From an uncultured Thiotrichaceae bacterium (GTDB taxonomy: Bacteria; Pseudomonadota; Gammaproteobacteria; Thiotrichales; Thiotrichaceae): a DNA stretch of 5,103 nucleotides. Made by a program: the position numbers and the translations under genes. The DNA lies in assembly GCA_902727945.1 (NCBI GenBank), contig CACVAV010000227.1:1-5103 (forward strand), read 5' to 3'. The notes below the pieces were generated by a model. That model was not told where the DNA came from and did not search any database. It worked only from the letters and a program-made list of their open reading frames with translations. Positions 5,086 through 5,103 of the stretch are shown in pieces (position 1 is the first letter of the stretch; each line of letters begins with the position of its first letter).

Positions 5086-5103
5086 TCGGCTATCTCCATG
5101 CCA

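Overview
The window looks like chromosomal DNA of a gammaproteobacterium. The evidence is an mreB-mreC-mreD cell-shape operon with gammaproteobacterial protein features, a MurU-type nucleotidyltransferase, and a FolE2-type GTP cyclohydrolase. Base composition looks moderate and even, and nothing points to a phage, plasmid, insertion sequence, CRISPR array or RNA gene. The species cannot be named from the sequence alone.

Layout, left to right. Positions 3-80 (+) hold the last 25 codons of an unidentified gene, possibly of the asparagine synthase family. It is followed five bases later by murU (86-769, +), a peptidoglycan-recycling uridylyltransferase. Everything from 759 to 5020 is on the minus strand, so murU converges on this block and overlaps its last gene by 11 bp. 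In the minus-strand direction of transcription the order is mreB (5020-3974), mreC (3888-2896), mreD (2899-2411, 4-base overlap with mreC), folE2 (2328-1342), then two small tandem paralogous zinc-ribbon proteins, zrB (1232-1029) and zrA (953-759). zrA and zrB are labels used only in this report. The right edge (5021-5103) is a short intergenic region with a candidate minus-strand promoter for mreB and a candidate plus-strand promoter for a divergent gene outside the window.

Functionally, MreB, MreC and MreD form the elongasome scaffold that directs lateral-wall peptidoglycan synthesis, and MurU feeds recycled MurNAc back into peptidoglycan precursors, so two of the three parts of the window concern the cell wall. 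FolE2 makes the first committed intermediate of folate synthesis and is known in several bacteria to be the enzyme used when zinc is scarce. Its position next to two four-cysteine zinc-ribbon paralogs is suggestive but unproven.

No clearly new system is present. The parts most worth a second look are the zinc-ribbon pair, the dyad symmetries placed just before the zrA, zrB and mreC starts, and the unusual mreC translation start, which has no ribosome binding site and lies directly after a 12-bp stem-loop.
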